Source: Branchiostoma floridae (Eukaryota; Chordata; Leptocardii; Amphioxiformes; Branchiostomatidae). Taken from it: DNA of 64,000 bases. The translations under genes were made by a program, and so were the position numbers. How positions within the stretch are numbered: position 1 is the stretch's first letter; each line of letters starts with the position of its first letter. Below, piece by piece: positions 36,468 through 47,431 of the stretch. The stretch lies in NCBI RefSeq assembly GCF_000003815.2, contig NC_049983.1:4357219-4421218 (forward strand), given 5' to 3'. Below the pieces are notes generated by a model. The model did not search any database. It saw nothing but the letters and a program-made list of their open reading frames with translations, and was not told where the DNA came from.

Positions 36468-37161
36468 CGAAGCCCAGGCCCGGTTGTCTGTTATACATCG
36501 AGATATACATTAAGTAGTACATGTAGCAGCATGCTAGCAAATTGAAAGGTAGGTCCGGGAAGTGACTGTAAATGGACCATCGAGGATATGTCGAATATTA
36601 GAAAGGACGGGATTATGATATCTTGCTCCCTGCAATGAAGTAATTTATATACAATGTGAGCCGAAAAGTGATGCAATCTATTTACAACAGGCTCATTTTT
36701 TCATCGAATGAGTTTATATTAATCACAAAGGTAAACAATATTTAGTGTCATTACAGAAAACAATGGAAAGTCAACATTACCATTTAACTAGTGAGGTTAA
36801 AAGTTACCTTTTGTTAGCTTTTTGGTCTATTGTGCCCTGTTATGAGCACTGAGAAGTGAAGTGATTTGAAAATGGTATCCAAATGCCTTGAGCACCGGGT
36901 ATTGTAATTTTCAGTTTGGCAGTTTCCAGATTTTAGCTCCCACTACGTCTGTATTTAAGGCTAGATGCAAAATGGCATGAAAGTTGGTATGGTACAACTT
37001 TCGCCAGAGCCTGGGATGGGGCGGTGTGCAGAAAATGTGAAATATTCCCAACTGGAACAAAATAGTATTATTTGTTTAAATTACATTTTGCTCCATTTTG
37101 TTCCATTTCATTTCATTTTGCACTTTCTGTAGACCCAACTAGGAATCCAAGCGCTGCCTTT

Positions 37162-40100
37162 CTAGTTCTTGTAATAGTGTTCCTCTTCTTTCTTTTTCAG
37201 CCGCTCTTCCAGTTCCTTGTCGACAGGAATCGGGTGTTTTAAGTAGACCATACTGTCCCTAGTCGGTACCGCGGGTGGCCCGGCGGGTTGACCGGGCCGG
37301 GGCGGGAGGGGCGGCGGCTCATCTGATGGGTGAGACGGTCTGGACGGACGGTTCACGCGCCGGGACTCCGCCGTGGGCAGCCCCTCCATGGAGTAGATGT
37401 TGATGAGGTCATCGATGGACTCTGCTCTCCGCTGTTTCCTATGGAAGTAGTACCTGTCGTCCCGGGTACGGTGGATCTTGAAGTGGCGGATACCTCCGTT
37501 AAACCTGAGAAAAAAAATGTAATCAATCATTACTAAAGGGGTGTCCCTGTAGCTCAACTGGTAGCTACCCCACAGTTTCAATTAGTTAACAGCTGGGAGG
37601 TCCGGTTCAATCCTGGGGTAGGCCATCTCGGTTGGGGCTGCACCAGTCTTTCGGAGAGGGTGTAAATGGCGGTCATGTGTAAGGGGAGGTGGCTCAAACA
37701 CGTTATATACTAGTATCCTGCTACTGAAACAACAAGGGAACATACTGACCTATATGTGGCACTAAGAATTACTCGTCGAACAACAGCAAAAGTTATCCAC
37801 AAATCAAACATTATGAAAGGCTTTCAAGCATAAAGCAACTTAAGCTTGTCCTATAAATTATATGGCTTGGTACTGGTAGGATGAACCGGCATGGTTTATG
37901 CATATGAGGACATTAATTGCATACCATTAATTGAAACACCCATATACAAAATGTAGTTCACTTATCTAGCGGTTGCATGGCATGGCGGAATTTCTGTTAT
38001 ATCATGTGTTCATTTATGGTGTAAATGTATGTAATGTATCTATTTTCTCCTCATACAAGCAAACAAAATAAAAGATACTCACGTTACGCTGACAGCTAGT
38101 CTATTGTTGTCTAGCGGCCGAACAAGGAACCAGCCGTCTGCAGCGATGTACGGGGCCATTACCTGATGGATCTGGAATTAACAAACACAATTATATACCA
38201 CTTGGCTCGCCTCTGAGGCGTCGCCAAAAAAGGCGTTACATAGGTCGGATAGTTTGTATGGCATGTTACCCGCAGGGGTTGCAATCCAACCCCCGTTTGG
38301 AGATAACGTCACTAATTGTAACCAAATTGTTAAAGGCAACCTAAGCAATATTAGCCCGAGTCAGGGCCATAGAACTTCAATTATCAAGGTCAATTTTGGG
38401 GGGGAGCGGGGGGCAAGTTTCTACATAAGATGAATCAACTGTATTTCATTTCATGCCAACATTCAAGGAGCAAGTATTCGATGCCACAGTGGCGCGAGGA
38501 CGTTGTGAAGTCTAATTTTCATGTGTTACAATATTAGGGAATCCTAGCGCGGCTTGTTTCTGCGCCGTTTTTAACCACCCAAAGTATGGAAATAATGGTC
38601 CAGGTGTAAATGGCAACCTAAGCAATGTCACAGCGTTAATTAAAAGTTGAAATATTCTGGATGAGGCAATATGGCTAATATCTACTGCACTGTATTCCCA
38701 CATTTACATCATTATTTTATCATTTGAGCGGTTAAAAACGGCCCAGAGACAAGTCGCACAAGGATATGCCTTATTGCAGGAACCCCCAAAAATTAGGCCT
38801 TGATCAGGAATCCTCGCTCGATTTGTTTCTGCGCCATTTCTAACGGCTAAATTTATTAAATAATGATGTAAATGTGCTAAAATAGTGCAATAGATGTCAA
38901 TATTGTACAGATTGCCTTATGCAGATTATTTCCACTTTCAATGATCTAATACTGCTTTAAGGCTTAAAAGGCAGAAGGAAAATGGAGCGCCGGCGCCATC
39001 CGTACTCACATATTTGGTACGGTCGGGAAGGTTAGGGTGCCAGCCGGGGAGGGAGCATGGCGGCAGGTCCTCTTGTCCTTCCCACTCCCGGTCCTCGCTG
39101 ATAACACTGATGTTGTCCATCATCACCGGCAGTTCGTCCAGAGAACCAATAGAGACCGGGGAGACGGGGACTCCTCTGTCCTCTGGGGACGAGATGGCGA
39201 TGGGTGGGGCGGAAAGCCGTGGGAACGAGCGACCTGGTGGAGGCAGGTCCTGTTGGGCAGTAGGGGGAGGGGGGCAATCTTTGTGTCGGAGAACTAACTG
39301 TCTACCCTACAGAAACACAGAAAGTGCAAACAATCAGTCAAATACAAGGATTAAAATTAAAGGTGCGAAAAATAGGACTTAAACATGGTTGAATTGATTT
39401 TGTGTTTTGGGGAATCGAAAGGCAATGTTAACATAATTCTGATTAAGCTAACCTGAGGTTTAAGACAGATTTGTAACGGTTCGTGGCAATGCGATACATG
39501 ATGACTTTTGAAAAACAGATTGTGGCAGTAATATTCAGAGTCATTCGTAGTTTGGACCTAAACCCGAGACATGCAAGAATTTACATTATATTTTACTATC
39601 GTCCACTGTCGCATTCTGTCCATTCATTTAATATCTATCCTGAAGAAGGCGACAGTGGCCGTTACAAATTTGATCCGTGTATGCCTTTGTGTTGGAAGAA
39701 AGTTTAGCATAAGATTACTACCAATACAGATGAGCTTCCATTGCTTTTGCCACTTGAATTTTTAGCTCAGTCTGACAAACTAAATGGGAATATTTTTATT
39801 GTTATAAACACACCTTCACGTAGCCGTTTATCCCTTAGGCCTCCGTACGCTTTCAGTGCACGCTCCCAGTAAAACTTGAATGAGACTTTATAACCTATCT
39901 ATTCCGTAAGGGAAGAAATTACACGAGTCACACCTTGACCAGTCGTGAGGGTGATGCCCATCTGACCGGTATGTCCCCTCCTATGTCCGGCTCCTGGATG
40001 ACTAGGTCATCGGTGCGCAGTCCGGCCTGCTCCAGGGACGTCTGTAGACTGTCCTCTAGGAGGTCGCTACCGAGAACCTGAACCCTTTGGACGGGGAGTC

Positions 40101-42253
40101 TGACTCCTTCCGCCGTCACCACCACGTAGTGCAGGGTGAACTGGTCTGTGGGAAACAGAGGTTCAGTAGAGAGATTCAGTATATAGGTTCTGTGTACAGG
40201 GGTTTGTTACAGAGGTTCTGTAAAGACATTCAATACAGGGGTTGCAATTGAAAGCGGTGCAGAGACTCAGTACAGAGACTCAGTATATGGGTTCTGTACA
40301 GGGTAACGGTACAGACATTCAGAACAGAGGTTGAACAAGAGGCCCAGTAGAGTTCTTCAGTACATAGGGTTCGGTTAAAAGGTTCAGTGCAGAGGTTCCA
40401 TGCAGAGGTTCAGTGTAGATATTCAGTTGATATATCTTAGGTATCAATAAAGCAAAAGCAATGATTAATTTACACATGCAATAAAAGAAATTCGTAATTT
40501 TACTGTGGTCCATGATAGAACTAAAAAAATATATATGGAAACATTCCTGTACAATTCCTAGAATTTTGGAGGACTGAACACAATAACATGCCATTTGGCT
40601 CGCCCCTGAGGCGTCGCCAAAAAAATGAAGACTTCATTTTGCATGAAAAGTGAAAGTAGACCTTTTCATGGTCCAATGTGCTTAAAACATCCTGTACCAT
40701 AAAGAAAAATCAGGACTAGCGAGATATAACCTGCTAGGGGGTCTAAGCCTACAACATTCTGCCTGTAAGACCACAGCATGTCCAGGGCACTGAAAGATTC
40801 GAAAATTGTGCTGCTGTATTTCAGAGCTGACCTTTGTCTATCTAGCACCTACCAGCATACAAGATATCACCACAATCCATTATTAGCACAGACAGACAGA
40901 TACAAACGCGCACGGACACATCAAAATCTATTCCTCGATTTTTCAGGAAGGTAATTACCTTCGCCAAGAAGGTTATATTTTCGGTAGTGTTTGTGGGTGG
41001 GGTGTTTGCAGAAGACCACCATAACGCAAGGGATGGAACACCTGCATGGATTGTATTTATATTTGGTATGTGGGTAGGTCTTGATGATAGCTGAAAATGA
41101 TTAGAATTTGGGCTCTCTAGCGGCTTTGTATGGTATTGCAGCGGAACTTCCGGGTTTGATATCTAGAGTTCTGGACATGCTTTGGTCATGAATTTTGAGT
41201 GGTAGATAGCTCTTGGGGGGGATAAGATAAATGGTGAAGGTTTGAACCATCTAGTTGCAAGATAATGCCGTTCTTTTTATCATCGTATTCGCCGCATGTC
41301 AATATCGTTTTGCTATACAAATATTGACACATGCATACTTGCCTACCCCCAAAACACACACCAGAGAGACACACATAGAGGTAACAAAGGGTCAAATCCA
41401 GCAGGAAGTAAACGGACAAGTATACACTTGTACAGAAGCCCTAAAGTCCTAAACAGGCCTTAAAAAGTTCTTAAGTCTACACTTAAGGCTTTAATACCTC
41501 TGATATTGCGTTCTGAAGCCCGGGAGCGAACACACATACAAATGGTAGCTCTAATATTATGATCTCGCAATAGCCGCTAAGCCCTATAGAAGCGTTGACC
41601 TTCGTTTGTTCGTTCGTTCGGACTCTTGTACTTTTGTAACACATACTGTAGCACAATTACGTCAGCAGGCTTCCGTGTTATGTCAGTAGCAGGGTATATA
41701 TTTTACAGTGGGGAGTGGTCCGTCCCGAGTTTTATGTCCCTTCCAAAATACGGGTGCAGTCCCAACCGGGATGCCCTTGCCATGTTTGAACCGGGGTGGA
41801 GGAACTTATGTGTGAAACCAGTTGGGCAAAAGGTACAATGAGTAGCACCTACATGTAGAAAGTCACGTACGCACCTTTCATCGCTTCTTCAACTATCTCC
41901 AACACGTCTGGTCTGTCCATTTCCGTCAAGGCGTCCACCATGACTTGGATAGTAGCCCCTGGTTTGGTACTCCATTCTTTTAGCAGCAACATGGCGGGGA
42001 TTTCTCTCAGCGCTTCGGCTTGTACCCGGAAGTTTCCGATGTCCTCTACGCTACCGTAACCAAGTTTGTCAGCGAGCCCCGTCCAGTTTTCTGTCACGGC
42101 CCTCTCTTCACTCAATCTCATGGCTATTTTCCGATAGGAACTGTAACCTAACACGCTGAAGTTGTCGCTGAAATTATACGACTGTCTCCTCTGTGGTACC
42201 TCCCCTCTTTCTGAGAGTCGGTGGGCTCCAGACTCTATGTCGTGCTCCGCCAT
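37162..42253 (-). CDS. Death domain - beta-grasp - proline-rich - SH2 adaptor, gene B
   Basis: Exons, in transcript order: 42253-41875, 40145-39934, 39306-39010, 38171-38083, 37504-37162. They join in frame to 439 residues. Residues ~36-125 are a death domain aligned with gene A (NWTGLADKLGYGSVEDIGNF, then LLLKEWSTKPGATIQ and MDRPDVLEIVEE). Residues ~127-205 are the beta-grasp-like module. Residues ~206-275 are a short Pro/Ser/acidic linker. Residues ~278-420 are the SH2 domain: PGWHPNLP, WFLVRP with the FLVR arginine at 314, and IRHFKIHRT. Between helix B and the last strand (MVYLKHPIPV) is a proline-rich insert, residues 378-405, with PPPLPPRP, an SH3 class II ligand. The C terminus is a charged tail. 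Intron phases match gene A, and the exon holding the FLVR motif is 89 nt in both. The gene lies tail to tail with gene A. Confidence 0.87.
37545..37740 (+). repeat. tRNA-derived SINE, second family
   Basis: There is an A box 'tgtagctcaactggtagc' and B box 'ggttcaatcc', with a longer variable region than in a real tRNA. 'cagtctttcggagagggtgt' and 'aaatggcggtcatg' follow. It lies in gene B intron 4. Confidence 0.65.
40155..40420 (+). repeat. Degenerate short tandem repeat at gene B intron 1 acceptor
   Basis: Variants of 'acagaggttcagt' and 'acattcagtacagagg' recur every ~13-30 bp right up to the exon 2 acceptor (exon starts at 40145). On the coding strand the intron end reads as repeated 'ctgaacctctgt' before TTCCCACAG. 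Confidence 0.6.
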
Positions 42254-42356
42254 TGATCAAACTCTATGGTTCTTGTAAAGGCGGAACAGGTAATGCTTGA
42301 ACGAACTCACAAGGCGACGCCGGCTCACAGCGGTTGTTGTCTTCTTTCTGTCCTGC

Positions 42357-42362
42357 TTTATA
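42357..42362 (-). promoter_or_regulatory. Candidate TATA box of DD-SH2 gene B
   Basis: TATAAA on the minus strand (CCTTATAAAGCAGG) lies about 105 nt upstream of the gene B ATG. The paralogue gene A has TATAAATA 81 nt upstream, so the promoter type seems shared. Confidence 0.5.
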
Positions 42363-42499
42363 AGGAAGGGAAACAGAGTTCATTTCAAGTCATCGAGGTA
42401 CGGAAAAAGTCACAAATTTGGAGAAAGAAAGTAACAAACTGTCGGGATGCCTCACATTGTCACTGGGGATGTCATAACATTGAAACTTGACCACTACTA

Positions 42500-43600
42500 C
42501 ACCTACCGAAAGGCAGTACAAGACCCACAGTCATGGGGACGAACCATTTAGAAGGACGGGGAGGGCAAAACTAAGTATATAAAAACACTATAGGGAGTAT
42601 CAATGCGATTAGGCACAAAATTGGGTTTTCCATTAAAGGCAGAACACGACAAAAAATCTTCTTCATCACCTGTTGACCATGGTACCAAAAGAAAGATAAT
42701 TTCATTGTAACCCCTCTCTCCCCGAAAACTACCCCCTGGTTCGTTCCTTGTTCCCGCCTGAACCTTGCTTGTGTACAAAGGTCATTTAGAGTCTATTTAC
42801 TTAAGGGTTACGAAGTATCGATGTCAATACCTGAGGCTTTACAATGCAGCGAGGACACAGGTAATACGAACGAACTACCTGTAGGAATCCCTTGTCGTTC
42901 GTTTGAAGCCCCTGACTGCTAGCCAGAATTATTTTCCTTGTCTTATAGTGCCCGGTATAAAGTTACATAACGTTACAGTATACCATACACGAGCCAAACA
43001 ATAGGTAATAAAATGAAATATTTGACATTCCCCCTAAGACAACAATGTACAACAAAAAAGCTAATACACTTGGTTTAAAAAGATAGAACTGTAGAGACAT
43101 GCAAATGACAAATTTAGTGATATGTGAACGAAAGATTCAGTGGTAACAATTAGCTTTTAAAATTAGTTGTTTTTCTAAGGTAGGGTTTCTCTAATTGTTT
43201 ACTTGTAACACTGTACAACTGGTGGCATTCATTCTTTAGTCGTCTATGTGATTATATGAATCAGTAATGTAGACAAGACCAAATAGCGGTTTTTCAGACC
43301 CCCTTTCTCGTGCAAACTCTGTGTACAACGGTTTGTGCTTGTATAACGGTTTGTGCTTGTTTGTGCTTGTACCATCTGTGCTACTATAGTGTAATGCTGT
43401 GTGCTTGTTGAGATCGGGTTTCAAACAGAAGGCGGAATGTGAAGTCTATTTACCTATTTACCTCGGAGCTAAATTTTGTATTACTAGCATACAGGCACCA
43501 TTATGTCCCAGGTAATGATTGTATTTAATACAATATGTCCAGTTGGTACCCTTCTCAGTAATGAGGCTGTTGTAAGGGGTTCGAGATATAGTCCGAACAC
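42500..43600. other. Intergenic stretch, gene B upstream
   Basis: I see no exon or RNA gene. Small local repeats occur, such as 'ggtttgtgcttgt' repeated at 43330-43372. Confidence 0.5.
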
Positions 43601-43649
43601 GTTATAATTATACCAACGGCTGAACACAGGACCTCCATTTTACGTCCCT

Positions 43650-43770
43650 TCCGAAAGACCCAGAACTCGGAACTCCTTTCCCTGATTCGAACCAGGGTCT
43701 CCCAGTTACTCACTAAGTGTGGAACTAGGAGCTGAACTGTGAGACAGCCCAACTGAGCTACATAGACATT
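43650..43770 (-). repeat. tRNA-derived SINE fragment
   Basis: On the minus strand, TGTAGCTCAGTTGGGC (A box) and TGGTTCGAATCAGGG (B box) lie about 60 bp apart, too far for an ordinary tRNA without a long insert. 'cccttccgaaagacccagaa' follows. A further fragment with 'tatgtcccttccaaaatacg' is near 41732. Confidence 0.6.
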
Positions 43771-44489
43771 CTTGACATGGGTTCCTTCAGCTGTTTCCCT
43801 AACCCACCGCTTAGGTGAATTAGAAGTATGAAAGAAATGGTCCGACATTATGTAGTGGCAACAGCAAAAGGCGCGCACCTGACACATGCCTACGATATGA
43901 AGTTGTCCTGATGATTAGTTCGTCTGTTTCACCCATACTTTTGCAATCTTAGCAGGCACTTCTATTATGCACTTCCTACAGGCTTGAAAAATGAGAACTT
44001 GACCTTTTGATGCCCCCCTCCCACCCAATGTTCAAAACATTCTCACCACGTATCGTGCACCACACGCACCTCCACCGGACATGCTGTCCTTATGTCAGCA
44101 GACCGTGATTGTTTTGTATAGAAAGGGAAGTAGAAGTAAATATCAATCATTCAGTGAATGTGGTCTCATGACTGTATCGGCTATGACATGCAATCGTTAA
44201 AAACGACTGAGAGTCGAGGGGTTTCCCCACATTTTCAATGGGACATCCGAGCTGTGATGGCAAGTACAAGACGCCGTGGTTAGCTACCGTTCTAAATGTA
44301 CTGCAGTCATCTTAGACATCTACCCGGTTATGTTTTGACATTTGGAAGCGACCTACCTGTGTCCGGTCCGGTCAGTCAGCCATGGCGCAGTTCCCGCCAC
44401 GCCAAGCGTGAAATTTCCCGGAACTGGACAATACACACGTACGGCGAACCTTTTATAGTCATGCTACCAAGTGTATAGCACAGGCATAC

Positions 44490-45325
44490 AGACGTGTGTG
44501 TTACAGGTACAAGTCACAGTCCGTTCAATCGATAGCCTTATATTTAGAAGTCATAGTCAGTACTGTCGTGTGTGTTACTGGTACAAGTCACAGTCCGCCC
44601 GGTCGTGCGTGTTACAGGTGCAAGTCACAGTCCGTACAGTCGTGCGTGTTACAGGTGCAAGTCACAGTCCGTACTGTCGTGCGTGTTACAGGTGCAAGTC
44701 ACAGTCCGTACAGTCGTGCGTGTTACAGGTGCAAGTCACAGTCCGTACTGTCGTGTGTGTGTTACAAGTGCAAGTCACAGTCCGTACTGTCGTGTGTGTG
44801 TTACAAGTGCAAGTCACAGTCCGTACAGTCGTGCGTGTTACAGGTGCAAGTCACAGTCCGTACAGTCGTGCGTGTTACAGGTGCAAGTCACAGTCCGTAC
44901 AGTCATGTGTTACAGGTACAGGTACAAGTCACAGTCCGTACAGTCGTGTGTGCTACAGGTGCAAGTCACAGTCCGCCCGGTCGTGCGTGTTACAGGTGCA
45001 AGTCACAGTCCGTACAGTCGTGCGTGTTACAGGTGCAAGTCACAGTCCGTACTGTCGTGTGTGTGTTACAAGTGTAAGTCACAGTCCGTACAGTCGTGCG
45101 TGTTACAGGTGCAAGTCACAGTCTGTACTGTCGTGTGTGTGTTACAAGTGCAAGTCACAGTCCGTACAGTCGTGCGTGTTACAGGTGCAAGTCACAGTCC
45201 GTACTGTCGTGTGTGTGTTACAAGTGCAAGTCACAGTCCGTACAGTCGTGTGTGTTGCAGGTGCAAGTCACAGTCCGTACAGTCGAGTGCGTGTTACAGG
45301 TGCAAGTCACAGTCCGTACGGCCTC
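44490..45325 (+). repeat. Minisatellite, 37/39-bp unit, about 22 copies
   Basis: The unit is 'gtcgtgcgtgttacaggtgc' plus 'aagtcacagtccgtaca'. 39-bp variants have an extra GT and 'acaagtgcaagt'. Three long plus-strand ORFs are repeat artefacts. It lies 2.2-3.1 kb upstream of DD-SH2 gene B and about 100 bp from the MITE at 45422. Confidence 0.92.
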
Positions 45326-45421
45326 ATTGGATTCTGTTAGCAAGAAACTGACACAAAAGTATCCCTAACACTATCTAACGCTTCCTAACCTTTATTGATG
45401 GGACACCTAACGTTTACACAA

Positions 45422-45720
45422 TTAAGCTGAGGGCACAACCCGCCGTACGTGCAAATACAGGTGCCAAAACGTGACAATCTTTTGGGATCCGTAAGTGGTA
45501 AGTACCGCCTCCGTGCGAATTCGCAGGGAATCCGACGGATTTTGGAGCACACAGACACGCCGTAGAACTTTGCGTGGAGGCAAAACTTTGTGTGCCGTGC
45601 GTTGACGTACTCCCTCCCTGCTCTTGCCAGTCGTTCCCCACGTTTTCAGAAATACGTTGCGGACATGATCTCCCAAAACAACGTGCGGACAAATTGCACA
45701 AGGGTTGTGCCCTTAGCTTT
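45422..45720. mobile_element. MITE with TTAAGCTRAGGGCNCAACCC ends, copy 2
   Basis: Its TIRs and interior ('cggattttggagcac', 'agacacgccgtagaactt', 'ttttcagaaatacgt') match 25326-25630. The copies bracket the DD-SH2 pair on the outside. Confidence 0.8.
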
Positions 45721-45897
45721 ACATACATTCTATTCAAAAACAGGGTTTTATGGGTATCATATCGACAAATTTCTGTTAGGTAAAAGTCTTTGTTAGTCAA
45801 CTTTGCAAAAACTCTTTCCTGCCTGTATAGCAAAGGTCTTTGTATTCAACAAAGTATTTAGTTCAAGACCGACTATTCGATGAACGTCCGTCAACTG

Positions 45898-47235
45898 TTA
45901 GGCACTACAAGTAGGTGTCGCTGCTAACAGGTGCGTTCCCAAATGTAAAGTTTCATTCCTGTCCGTCTGCCATTTAAGAAATACTCCGGTGGATATAATT
46001 AAACAGGATGATGAGATGTAACAAAGAGGTAGAACTGTGAGGAGGGCATGTCTGACGCCGTGTCCTGATGTAGGGGGCGCTGTGTCTGAACCGTCTGTTA
46101 TCAGGAAACCGACCTGTGGGGAGGGGGGCATTTGTCATCACATTGTAAAGTTCATAACTACACTGCAGTAAGGTCTAACTTACAATGGCATTTGATAACA
46201 TAAGTCTATATTCATTCGATTGAATGGATGAAATCTGCATTTTCATCCATTTCCTAGAAAAATAGTCGTAGACCATGATGTAAATCGTTCAAGCAAATGT
46301 ATGCGGTAAATAGCAAAAATCATCAGAAAAAGAGTACTATAATTGCAATATAAGAGTTGTAGAATGTCAAATTTAATTCCAAAGACAAAGATATGAAAGA
46401 ACAAAAAGGAATAATCTATTGTTCGGTATACCATACTCTGTGTGTTCAATCAATTCTTAACCTTCCTGACCACTGATGTATTTCAAAATGAATGCACTTT
46501 TTTCTTGCCAGAAATCGCACGCTCGAATCAATTTCGGCGTTCACAGAGGATGTCATCAATGTAATTAAATCCACCAATAAATTAATCATATTAGTTCATG
46601 ATTACAATTAGATGACTTACGTATGGTATTGTTTTGATAATGTATAATGTAAAAGATTTTAACTTATATAGTCAGACTTTCTTCTACATTAGAGCCCGAG
46701 TAAAGACACTGATTTCTCCACTGGGCTAGCCTCCATAGCAGGCTTTTCTTGGCTCATAATACACTTTTGCTGGTTATTTCTTTTTGTACTGGACTTAGGA
46801 CAAAAAAGACGGGGAAAAAGGCCCCGGAGAGCCTGCTATATGGAGGCTACTATTGGGTGCCATTGCGGGATTTGTTATTTTGGTATCCGTTCTGTTAAAA
46901 AACAACAACACTGCACAAAACTGCGTGACCTACCAATGTGGGCCCTATGATCCCACCCAGTATGGTTGATACGGCGATGAAAACAGCTGACGCCCTAGCT
47001 CTCATATCTGCCGGGAATAAATCCTATCAGGGAGAGAGACATGTATACATGTACATTATTATGACTCAAAAAGGGTAACGTTACCTGTTCACGGGGTGCA
47101 AGAGGAGGCATTATGCGTAAGGACGAAGGTAGAGTCACACAGACATACATATACAAAATACGGACACACTGTACTATAAAAAACATACACATAAACAAAC
47201 AAACAAACAAACACACACACACACACACACATATA

Positions 47236-47319
<84 letters not shown>

Positions 47320-47397
47320 TATATATATATACGTTCGTTCATACACACCCAAAAACACACACGCATACACACACAGCCACACAATCACGCACACACG

Positions 47398-47431
<34 letters not shown>

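Noticed and set aside
44471-45351. Three overlapping ORFs of up to 289 codons
   Set aside because: They are a 37/39-bp minisatellite in three frames.
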